In this document: positions 57,017 through 64,000 of the stretch, in pieces
How the letters are laid out: every line of letters starts with the position of its first letter
Position numbering within the stretch: the stretch's first letter is position 1
Assembly: GCF_000378445.1 (NCBI RefSeq)
Contig: NZ_KB899709.1
Coordinates: forward strand, 32,756-96,755
Direction: 5' to 3'
From: Deinococcus aquatilis DSM 23025
Lineage (GTDB): Bacteria > Deinococcota > Deinococci > Deinococcales > Deinococcaceae
DNA: 64,000 bases
Position numbers and translations under genes: made by a program
The notes under the pieces: generated by a model
Told to the model about the DNA's origin: nothing
Seen by the model: only the letters and a program-made list of their open reading frames with translations
Database searches by the model: none

Positions 57017-57706
57017 TCAGTCGCTCTGGCTGCGGGCGATGCCCAGCACGTTCAGCAGTTGGGCCAAAGCCATCGCAAAACCCGCCACATAGGTCAGGGC
57101 AGCGGCAGTCAGGACCGTGCGTGCGCCGTTGGCCGTTTCAGGTCCACCGTTCAGGCCGCGTGAATCGAGGTAGGCCAGAGCGCGGCGGCTGGCATCGAAT
57201 TCGACGGGCAGGGTGATCAGGTGAAACAGCAGCGCCGCACCGAACAACAGCACACCCACCCAGATCAGGCCCGTAAGTTTCAGGAAAACGCCCGCCAGCA
57301 GCAGCAGGGGAGCCAGGTTCATGCCGAGACTCAGCGGCACGGCCAGCCTGCCCCGCAGCACCAGCGCGGGCATCCGCACCTTGTCCTGAAGGGCGTGCCC
57401 GACCTCGTGCGCCGCCACTGCCATCGCGCTGACGCTGGGCACGGCGTAATTGCCCTGAGACAGATTTACCGTTTTACGCACCGGGTCATAGTGGTCGCTG
57501 AGTTGCCCCGGCACGGCCTGAACAGGAATGTGATGCAGGCCGTTTTCATCCAACATCATGCGGGCCACCTGTGCGCCCGTGAGCTGGCGGGGGTTGGCGA
57601 TCCGGCTCCATTTGCCGTAAGTACGGCTCAGGTAGCCCTGAATCAGCAGCGAGGCCACGAAGATAAGCAGAATAAGCGAACTGTAGGGGCCAAACAGAAA
57701 GTCCAT
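57017..57706 (-). CDS. YugP-type membrane zinc metallopeptidase
   Basis: A 229-residue membrane protein of the Zn_peptidase_2 (YugP) family: an N-terminal membrane helix, the segment DHYDPVRKTVNLSQGNY, the catalytic AAHEVGHALQD, then two or three further membrane helices and LPVEFDASRRALAYL with the third ligand Glu. Natural substrate is unknown. The start is fixed by GGAGGAACTGCGTAC upstream. Confidence 0.92.
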   Translation of the reverse strand: MDFLFGPYSSLILLIFVASLLIQGYLSRTYGKWSRIANPRQLTGAQVARMMLDENGLHHIPVQAVPGQLSDHYDPVRKTVNLSQGNYAVPSVSAMAVAAHEVGHALQDKVRMPALVLRGRLAVPLSLGMNLAPLLLLAGVFLKLTGLIWVGVLLFGAALLFHLITLPVEFDASRRALAYLDSRGLNGGPETANGARTVLTAAALTYVAGFAMALAQLLNVLGIARSQSD

Positions 57707-57937
57707 GTACGCAGTTCCTCCACAGTTATCTTAGTGCATAGCACTCAAGTTTTATGAGATACAGCGGGGAGTGGGTTGAGCGACTCCAGAGCAGACTGCA
57801 AGGGGTGAACGGATGTGCTGGTTTGCTGGATAGGGCGTGCATGACCACATTGGGCTGTTCCGAGTCCTCTTTGCAGCGCAACTGACTGAGCCAGTGCGCG
57901 TTCCCGACCGACCACCAGCCAAACGCAGAACGCTGTA

Positions 57938-58210
57938 CTAACGCGCAGGCTTATGCGCCAGCACCACAAATTTCAGGGCTGTGCGTTCTTCGGAGTCGAG
58001 TTCGAGTTTGACGAACGCAGGTTGGGCGGTGAGGTCAAGGTGGTCGCCTTCCAGATAGCTGCGGGCGATGGCGAGCGCCTTGACCGCCTGATTGACGGCG
58101 GCGGGGCCGATGGCCTGCACTTCCAGTTGCCCCTCCGTTCGGAGCAAAGAGGCAATAGCACCGGCCACTGCATTGGGCCGAGATTTACCGGATACGCGCA
58201 AGGTTTCCAC
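57938..58210 (-). CDS. spoVS: SpoVS-family protein
   Basis: A 90-residue Alba-like protein of the SpoVS family: METLRVSGKSRPNAVAGAIAS, then EVQAIGPAAVNQAVKALAIAR. It was named for sporulation in Bacillus, but orthologues are widespread in non-sporulating Deinococcus-Thermus bacteria and are expected to bind nucleic acid or act in regulation. The start codon is GTG at 58208-58210, preceded by AAGGAAGTGACCTACA. Confidence 0.92.
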   Translation of the reverse strand: METLRVSGKSRPNAVAGAIASLLRTEGQLEVQAIGPAAVNQAVKALAIARSYLEGDHLDLTAQPAFVKLELDSEERTALKFVVLAHKPAR

Positions 58211-58851
58211 TGTAGGTCACTTCCTTAAAAGAATCGGTGCCGAAGTTTCGGGGGCACTGAACCGAGCTGTGCGGTCTGAACGCGCGGCAGGCAACAATTG
58301 AAATCGGACGTGTAACCAAATTCACTCTGTTTTAATATTTTTTTAGTTTAATCTCATCACTGTTCTGGAAGCAAACCGGCTGGTCGGAAGGGGTGCCGGG
58401 TAGGTGTGGAGCAGCATTATTGACCAGTCGGCATCTCTCTGGGGCTGAATTTGCTTTTGGATTCGTCTCCAGAAGCGGATTTTATATGCAGAGAATGCAT
58501 ACAGGCAGAGGGCTAGACCAGTCGGGCCAAACCTTTTCTGTGGAGTGTGCCCGGCCCCTATCACTTGAGTAGATATCCGGCAAAATAGATTGTGTAACGG
58601 ATGAGAAGCGAAGCAGACGCTTTACTTTCATATAGCTGTACGGCTCTTTCATGAAGACCTGTGCCTGTACAAGTGACCTACACGATCTGGACAGGCACGG
58701 CATTCTATCTGGACAGGCCCGCGCCTAGAGCCGACGATTTATGCCATTACATGAATAATTTCGCGCCGCATACACCTTGTTGGTGTCTACCGGACACGAA
58801 GCCGAATCTGCGCTTGACCTCAATCCCGTTCCAGTCTCCCGGAGGATGCCC
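58211..58851. other. Long AT-rich divergent region upstream of gltB
   Basis: 641 bp between spoVS (minus) and gltB (plus). An AT tract at 58330-58360 probably belongs to the spoVS promoter region. Near gltB there are direct repeats (58685-58718), a GTGTC/GACAC inverted word near 58785-58799, and GGAGG at 58841-58845. Open frames here lack coding character. Confidence 0.5.
58685..58718 (+). promoter_or_regulatory. Direct repeats with helical phasing upstream of gltB
   Basis: ATCTGGACAGGC occurs at 58685-58696 and again at 58707-58718. The 22-bp period equals two DNA turns, as for an activator binding side by side. They lie about 135-165 bp before the gltB start. Confidence 0.4.
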
Positions 58852-61800
58852 ATGACTCACCCATCTCACTCTGACCGACCCTTCTACCAACCGGGCGATA
58901 GCCTGTACCGCCAGTCCGAGCGCACCCGGCTGGAACCGATGTTTCCGGGCAATTTCGATGAGATTGGACACGACGCCTGCGGCATTTTGTGCAAGATTCG
59001 CAAGACGGGCGAGGCCTCTCACGGCAACGTGGTGCGGGCGCTGGAAGAACTGGCGCACATGGCCCACCGCAGCGGCGAGGTGCGCGGCGAGGGCGACGGC
59101 GCAGGCATCCAGACCGATATTCCACGCCTCGTTTGGAAGCGCTACCTGGAAGAAGCCCGGCAGAACGCAGCCGATGTGGATTCTCCAAACTTTTTTGTGG
59201 GCCACTTTTTTGTGCCGCAGGGTCAGAGCACCCGCGAACTGCTGGACGCGCTGCGGGTTGCGGCCAGCCGCTACGGCGTCAGCGTCACGCTGGAACGTCA
59301 GGGGCAGGTCTATTCGCACGCGCTGGGGCCGATTGCCCGCCTGACCGAGCCTCAGTTTGTGCAGATCGCTGGAATGGTGAAGGGCGAAACCCGCCACGAA
59401 CGCGACGCTCAGCTCTTCAATCTGGCGCTGGAGCTGGAGCAGAAATACCCCGTACATGTGGTGAGCCTCGCCACCAACGCCGTGGTGTACAAGGTTCGCG
59501 GCAGCGCCGAACTGCTGCCCCGCTATTACCCCGAACTGTCCAAGCCCGACTTTATGTCGGTGGTTACCATCGGCCACAACCGCTATTCCACCAATACGCT
59601 GTCCACCTTCGAGCAGGTGCAGCCCTTCAGCCTGCTGGCCCACAACGGCGAAATCAATACCATTGACCGACTGAGAAAGGAAGGCACGCAACTGGGTCTG
59701 CCCCTCACGGGCGGCAGCGACAGTCAGGACCTGAACCGCGTCCTGATGGGCTATATCCATGACCGGGGCATGAGCCTGCTGGAAGCCGTGGAAAGCGTGT
59801 TTCCACCCGTGCTCAGCGAGGTCAAGAGCTTTTCGACGACCCTGCAAAGCGCCTATATCGGCCTGCGCGCAGGCGGCGGGCCACTGGCTCAAGGCCCGGC
59901 AGCCATCATTGCGCGGCACGGCAACGAGTGCGTGTTCAGCGTGGACGCTATGGGCCTGCGCCCACTCTGGTTCGGAGAAACCGAGAAGGAATACTTCTGG
60001 TCTTCGGAGCGCGGCGTGATTCCGCTGGGCAGCATGGTCATCGACCCCGCTCCCTTTGCCCCCGGTGAAAAAATGGTGGCCTGTTTGGGCGGCGGCGTGG
60101 TCAAGTTGCACGCCAACGAAAACGTGCAGCGCCTCGTGCTGGAGCGCGTACACGGCAAGGGCTACAACTTCGAGAACGCCCACGAGCGCGTGAACGGCCC
60201 CCATGCCCCCGCCACCGACGAGGCCACCCGCCCCGAATTTTCCAAGGCCATGCGGGCCGCGCTGGGCTGGGAACGCTGGGACGAGGAATATGTGAAGGCC
60301 GTGGCCGACAAGGGCGCAGAGCCGATTGCGTCGCTGGGCTTCGACGGCCAGATGCCTGCGCTGCGGGGCGAAAAACCCAACCTCGCGGAGTTCTTCAAGG
60401 AAACGGTGGCCGTCGTCACCAACCCCGCCATTGACCGGGAGCGCGAAATCGAGCACTTTTCGACCCGCGCCCTGCTGGGCCGCCGCCCTCTTCCCGGCAG
60501 CAGCGACGGCAACTCCGTAGACCTGCTGACGCCGATTCTAGCCCCCAGCAAGGTGGTGGCAGAAGCACACGGCACCCTGACCGTGCAGGGCGTGCGCGAC
60601 TACTTCCAGACCGTGACGCTGGTGCCCAACCTGCAAGCGGGCGAGAAGTTGACCGACGCTCTGGCCCGCCTGCACGCGCAAGCAGCCGAGGCGGTGCGCG
60701 GCGGTGCGGAAGTGCTGATCGTGGACGATTCGGCGCTGTATGCCAACGGAGAAGCCGCCATAGATATCGCGCTGGCGGTGGGTTCGCTGGAACAGGCCCT
60801 CACCAACACCCGCACCGATACTGACTCTGCCTCTGGCGCTGGCGTAGGCCTGCGCCGCCTGACCAGCGTGGTGGTTCGCAGCGGACAGATTCGCAACCTG
60901 CACGACGTGATGCTGCTGATCGGGCTTGGAGCCGAAGCGGTGGAACCTGCGGCCATGTACGCCCTGTATCCGTCTGAGGAAGCCGGAAACAAACTGGTGG
61001 CGGGCCTGACCAAAGGCGTGGAAAAGGTGATGTCCACGATGGGCATTCACGAGCTGCGCGGCTACGGCCAGATTTTCAGTGCGCTGGGGCTGGCTGCCGA
61101 CGTGATGAATGCCATCGGCGCACGCGGCTTCTGGGGCGGCGAGAAGGGCTACGACCTCGCCGGAATCGAAAAGACCCTGCACACCCGCCTGACCAAATTC
61201 GGCGCGGGCGGCGAAACGATGGACCGCGATCAGCGCTTCAACCCCCGCGTGTTCAAGGCCGCCTTCAGCCTCGCCAACGGGGAAATCAGCCCCGCCGATT
61301 ACCAACAGCGGATTCGGGCGCTGGAACTGGAAATGCCCCTCTCGGCGCGGCAACTGCTGGAATTCAAGGCCCCAGTAGACCGCGAAGACGTGGACCCCGA
61401 CAGCGTGGACCTCGCGGTGGGCGGCCACAGCCTGCCCTTCGTGATCAGCGCCATGAGCTTCGGCTCTCAGGGAGAAACGGCCTTCCGCGCCTACGTGGAA
61501 GCCGCCAAACGCCTGAACATCATGGCGATGAACGGCGAGGGTGGCGAGATTCCCTCGATGCTCAACCAGTACACCCACTGGCGCGGCCAGCAGGTTGCCA
61601 GCGGGCGCTTCGGCGTCAGCAGCGTGATGCTGAACAGCGCCCACGTCATTGAAATCAAGGTGGGACAGGGCGCGAAACCCGGCGAGGGCGGCCACCTTCC
61701 CGGCAAGAAAGTGAGCGCCAAGGTCGCGGCGGCCCGCCACGCGGTACAGGGCACCGACCTGATCTCGCCCTCCAACAACCACGACGTGTACTCCATCGAA

Positions 61801-63399
61801 GACCTCGCGCAACTGATCGAGGAACTCAAGACCATCGCGCCGCAGGCCAAGATCAGCGTGAAAGTTCCGGTGACGCCGGGAGTGGGCACCATCGCGCTGG
61901 GCGTGGCGAAGGCCGGGGCGCACATCATCACGCTGTCTGGATTTGAAGGCGGCACGGGGGCGGCCCGCAGCCACGCGCTGAAATATGCCGGAATGCCCGT
62001 GGAATTCGGCGTGGCGCGTGCCCACCGGATGCTGGTGGCCGCTGGAATGCGTGACCGCGTGGAACTCTGGGCCGACGGTGGCCTGAAAACCGCGCTGGAC
62101 GTGGCCCGCATGGTGGCGCTGGGCGCAAACCGCGTGGGCTTCGGCACCCTCAGCATGGTCGCCATCGGCTGTACGATCTGCCGGGGCTGCCAACTGGACA
62201 CCTGCCATGTGGGGATTACCACGCAGGTCGAGACGGAGGAAGAAGCCAAGGCACACGGCTTCAAGCGCTTTGTGCCGCGTGTGCTGCCCACCGAGGTAGA
62301 CCGCCTGCACGCCTTTTACAGCGGTATTGCTTCCGAACTGCGGGTGCTGGTGGCGGGCCTCGGCTTCGGCTCTTTGCAAGAACTCGTGGGCCGCGCCGAC
62401 CTGCTGAGCGGCGTGACCGACGCCCTTGACCTGACCGAACTGCTGAGCCGGGCCGAAGAACCCGAAGCGTGGCAGACGGTGGGCAGCCGCAAGCGCGTGA
62501 TTCACAAGCCCCTGAATTACATGACCAAGATGGTGAGCGAGTGGGTCACGGAAGCCATCGAGGAAGACGACGAAGAAGACGTGATCTACCGTGATGGCCC
62601 CGTCCAGAGCGCCGAGCGTGCGCTGGGCACGCATCTGGTGGGCACCCTGACCCGCGATCCGCGCACCGCCCGTCAGGCCCGCCGCGTGAAGCTGCACTTT
62701 GAAGCAGGTAGCATTCCCGGCAACGGTCTGGGGGCGTTCAACAACAGCCCCGTGGATATTCATGTGGACGGCGGCGCACAGGACGGCGTGGGCAAGAGTG
62801 CACTGGGCGGCAAAATCGTGATCCTGAAGGGCCGCAACCATCAGGGCACGCGGGTAGACGGCAGCGTCGGCAAGAGCTTTGCTTACGGAGCCATCGGCGG
62901 CAAATTCTTCGTGCAGGGCAGCGCCGACAGCCGCTTCTGCGTGCGCCTCAGCGGGGCCGATGTGGTGCTGGGCGGCGAACTCAGAACCCCCATCGACGAC
63001 AGCCTGGGCGCACTCGCCACCCGCGCCAACGCCAAGGGCTACGCCTTCGAGTACATGACCGCAGGCCGCGCCATCGTGGTGGGCGACCCCGGCCCGTGGA
63101 TCTGCTCCGGCATGAGCGGCGGCGTGGTGTACCTGCGCTATGAACCCGGTCAGGGCATGGACGACGCCGCGCTCTCTCGCCGCCTCGCCAAGGGAGCCAG
63201 CGTACAAATTCTGCCTCTCAGCGCACAGGGAGCCGCCGACATCCGCGACCTGCTGGGCGAATACCACGAGCTGCTGCTGAAGAGTGAACAGCCCGTACCC
63301 GCCCGCCGCATTGCCGAACTGCTGGTGAATCCTGCCGGACACTTCCGTATGGTGCTGCCCGCGTCTCAGACGGTGGATCAGTCGGTGGCAACGGAGTAA
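58852..63399 (+). CDS. gltB: Glutamate synthase large subunit
   Basis: GltB makes glutamate from glutamine and 2-oxoglutarate. The 1515-residue protein has a short propeptide; the N-terminal nucleophile would be C43 in HDACGILC after cleavage. The glutaminase domain spans 43 to about 440 and the central domain about 480-770. The FMN/2-oxoglutarate synthase domain spans about 830-1210, with the 3Fe-4S cysteines in CTICRGCQLDTCHVG. A C-terminal GXGXG beta-helix domain follows. The start is fixed by GGAGGATGCCC upstream; a frame beginning at 58777 is not family-like. The small subunit gene gltD is not in the window. Confidence 0.96.
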   Translation: MTHPSHSDRPFYQPGDSLYRQSERTRLEPMFPGNFDEIGHDACGILCKIRKTGEASHGNVVRALEELAHMAHRSGEVRGEGDGAGIQTDIPRLVWKRYLEEARQNAADVDSPNFFVGHFFVPQGQSTRELLDALRVAASRYGVSVTLERQGQVYSHALGPIARLTEPQFVQIAGMVKGETRHERDAQLFNLALELEQKYPVHVVSLATNAVVYKVRGSAELLPRYYPELSKPDFMSVVTIGHNRYSTNTLSTFEQVQPFSLLAHNGEINTIDRLRKEGTQLGLPLTGGSDSQDLNRVLMGYIHDRGMSLLEAVESVFPPVLSEVKSFSTTLQSAYIGLRAGGGPLAQGPAAIIARHGNECVFSVDAMGLRPLWFGETEKEYFWSSERGVIPLGSMVIDPAPFAPGEKMVACLGGGVVKLHANENVQRLVLERVHGKGYNFENAHERVNGPHAPATDEATRPEFSKAMRAALGWERWDEEYVKAVADKGAEPIASLGFDGQMPALRGEKPNLAEFFKETVAVVTNPAIDREREIEHFSTRALLGRRPLPGSSDGNSVDLLTPILAPSKVVAEAHGTLTVQGVRDYFQTVTLVPNLQAGEKLTDALARLHAQAAEAVRGGAEVLIVDDSALYANGEAAIDIALAVGSLEQALTNTRTDTDSASGAGVGLRRLTSVVVRSGQIRNLHDVMLLIGLGAEAVEPAAMYALYPSEEAGNKLVAGLTKGVEKVMSTMGIHELRGYGQIFSALGLAADVMNAIGARGFWGGEKGYDLAGIEKTLHTRLTKFGAGGETMDRDQRFNPRVFKAAFSLANGEISPADYQQRIRALELEMPLSARQLLEFKAPVDREDVDPDSVDLAVGGHSLPFVISAMSFGSQGETAFRAYVEAAKRLNIMAMNGEGGEIPSMLNQYTHWRGQQVASGRFGVSSVMLNSAHVIEIKVGQGAKPGEGGHLPGKKVSAKVAAARHAVQGTDLISPSNNHDVYSIEDLAQLIEELKTIAPQAKISVKVPVTPGVGTIALGVAKAGAHIITLSGFEGGTGAARSHALKYAGMPVEFGVARAHRMLVAAGMRDRVELWADGGLKTALDVARMVALGANRVGFGTLSMVAIGCTICRGCQLDTCHVGITTQVETEEEAKAHGFKRFVPRVLPTEVDRLHAFYSGIASELRVLVAGLGFGSLQELVGRADLLSGVTDALDLTELLSRAEEPEAWQTVGSRKRVIHKPLNYMTKMVSEWVTEAIEEDDEEDVIYRDGPVQSAERALGTHLVGTLTRDPRTARQARRVKLHFEAGSIPGNGLGAFNNSPVDIHVDGGAQDGVGKSALGGKIVILKGRNHQGTRVDGSVGKSFAYGAIGGKFFVQGSADSRFCVRLSGADVVLGGELRTPIDDSLGALATRANAKGYAFEYMTAGRAIVVGDPGPWICSGMSGGVVYLRYEPGQGMDDAALSRRLAKGASVQILPLSAQGAADIRDLLGEYHELLLKSEQPVPARRIAELLVNPAGHFRMVLPASQTVDQSVATE

Positions 63400-63401
63400 A
63401 G

Positions 63402-63600
63402 CAGTCAGTGGTGAGTGGGTAGTGGTGAGTGGAAAAAGATAAAAGATGTAGCCCCCGGCTTGAGTGCTGGGGGCTGCTTTTGTTGGGTTGGGATAGAGAA
63501 TGGACAAGACCGCCCACGACAGCGTTTTGAAAGTTTACGCACCTATCCGCAACCCAGATTTCTCGGCTCCCACGCTTTTTCCACTTCCTACTGCCCACTG
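63402..63600. repeat. GTCAGTGG-word repeat with inverted arms after gltB
   Basis: The left arm (63402-63438) holds GTCAGTGGTGAGTGGGTAGTGG and a second GTGAGTGGAAAAAG, given here as parts. The right arm (63574-63600) is the inverse, CTTTTTCCACTTCC and TACTGCCCACTG. A terminator (63450-63482) and unrelated sequence lie between. The right arm joins the structured repeat at 63600 exactly as in copy 1. Confidence 0.75.
63450..63482 (+). terminator. Rho-independent terminator of gltB
   Basis: AGCCCCCGGC (63450-63459) pairs with GCTGGGGGCT (63466-63475), one G-U pair, then GCTTTTG. Confidence 0.88.
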
Positions 63601-63732
63601 ATACGGATTCCGATTAAACACCGTGCTTTTCGGCGTTTAATTCGAGCGGAGCGAGTAGGAAAAAGTACGGATTCCGGGAGATGGACGGACAGGCGGTGGG
63701 GTTCCGACTGTACGGAAATCATACGGAATCCG
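63600..63732. repeat. Small structured intergenic repeat, copy 2
   Basis: ATACGGATTCCGATTAAACA, then CCGTGCTTTTCGG and GTTTAATTCGAGCGGAGCG match copy 1 at 1180-1250. The hairpin ATTAAACACCG/CGGCGTTTAAT has one mismatch. ACGGATTCC at 63667 is answered by GGAATCCG at 63725-63732 around a larger insert than in copy 1. Confidence 0.72.
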
Positions 63733-63750
63733 CTGGGGGACCGACAAAAG

Positions 63751-64000
63751 TCATGTGAAGCCTTGGATGAGGTGCCAGCGGAGTGGGGAACTTCGTCGTC
63801 GTGAGGGTTCGGGATCAACGTTTGAGGAGAGGCGCAGCCTCTCCAAGAGCGGCGTTCTTTCCGTGAGCGATCGACGAACAGCTCGCCAGCCGATGTGAAG
63901 GTAGCTTAGTCCCCGCTGCCAGTGCGTATCCACCGTCCGGCGCGCTCCAACAGCGACGACCGCAGTCCCTTCACTCAGGAGCATCAAATAGGCGAGACCG
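63751..64000 (-). CDS. C-terminal part of a transposase (IS4-like), cut by the window edge
   Basis: An open frame runs in from the right edge and ends at 63751. The residues GLAYLMLLSEGTAVVAVGARR, then LSYLHIGWRAVRRSL and LSSNVDPEP resemble the C-terminal tail of IS4-superfamily transposases. In those proteins a hydrophobic helix after the catalytic core is followed by a basic segment naming the element type. The catalytic DDE residues lie outside the window. The gene starts only 19 bp from the structured repeat copy 2, so the insertion sequence probably landed next to or inside it. Confidence 0.55.
   Translation of the reverse strand, partial: GLAYLMLLSEGTAVVAVGARRTVDTHWQRGLSYLHIGWRAVRRSLTERTPLLERLRLSSNVDPEPSRRRSSPLRWHLIQGFT

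Noticed and set aside
58343..58703. Small minus-strand frames in the region before gltB
   Set aside because: Short, AT-rich, without start signals or protein-like composition.
58747..60456. Long open frame antisense to the first part of gltB
   Set aside because: Shadow of gltB codon bias; no family features or start signals.
60538..63507. Very long open frame (about 989 codons) antisense to gltB
   Set aside because: It mirrors the high-GC codon pattern of gltB and its translation is His/Ala/Gln-rich with no domain. gltB is certain on the other strand.

Overview
The window is a chromosomal segment of a Deinococcus-like bacterium. This is inferred from high GC content and from marker genes typical of the Deinococcus-Thermus group: a LysW-carrier hydrolase of the alpha-aminoadipate lysine route, SpoVS in an otherwise non-sporulation context, bacillithiol-type genes, several Roadblock/LC7 proteins and a xanthorhodopsin-like rhodopsin. 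Many starts also have a TANNNT -10 element 4-9 nt upstream, as in leaderless Deinococcus transcripts. Most of the window is ordinary core chromosome. The only mobile gene seen is a transposase fragment cut by the right edge.

Layout. 1-6.5 kb: end of an unknown gene, an MBL-fold hydrolase, gluQ-trpB-trpA, then a minus-strand group of ParA, a ribbon-helix-helix protein and a membrane HExxH protein. 6.5-11 kb: PIG-L deacetylase, three tandem Roadblock genes, a GH43 lipoprotein. 11-17.5 kb: recG, a tyrosine phosphatase with AT-richer codons, an orphan two-domain ABC ATPase, PAP2 phosphatase, a bacilliredoxin with an extra C-terminal domain. 17.9-21 kb: a three-gene sensory-looking operon ending in a HAMP membrane protein. 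21-25 kb: DUF2383 and DUF2071 proteins, then a PSD-like/PH/TPR operon. 25-31 kb: cyclophilin lipoprotein, Lrp regulator divergent from ald, an ABC exporter, murA. 31-42 kb: RHH protein, LysM-NlpC hydrolase, MFS, SLC13 transporter, lysK, PH-like protein, YiaA/B, aroA, DinB-like. 42-50 kb: rhodopsin flanked by two pilin-like proteins, carboxynorspermidine-synthase-like enzyme, GNAT, ABC-2 exporter, DUF402. 50-58 kb: U32/RlhA protein, two rhodaneses, DUF59, EamA, proB, zinc peptidase, spoVS. 58.8-63.4 kb: gltB.

The least explained material is repeat DNA. A small structured repeat (about 1180-1275, 63600-63730 and a decayed copy near 4424) is joined in both clear copies to a second word family (GTCAGTGGTGAGTGG). 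That second family recurs downstream of genes, supplies the PAP2 stop codon and lies in frame inside the U32 gene. A 73-bp inverted-repeat element with 7-bp flanking direct repeats appears to form the stop codon of the DUF402 gene. The other main points of interest are the triple Roadblock operon, the HAMP operon, a PSD-like protein that appears to lack its self-processing serine, and the bacilliredoxin fusion.
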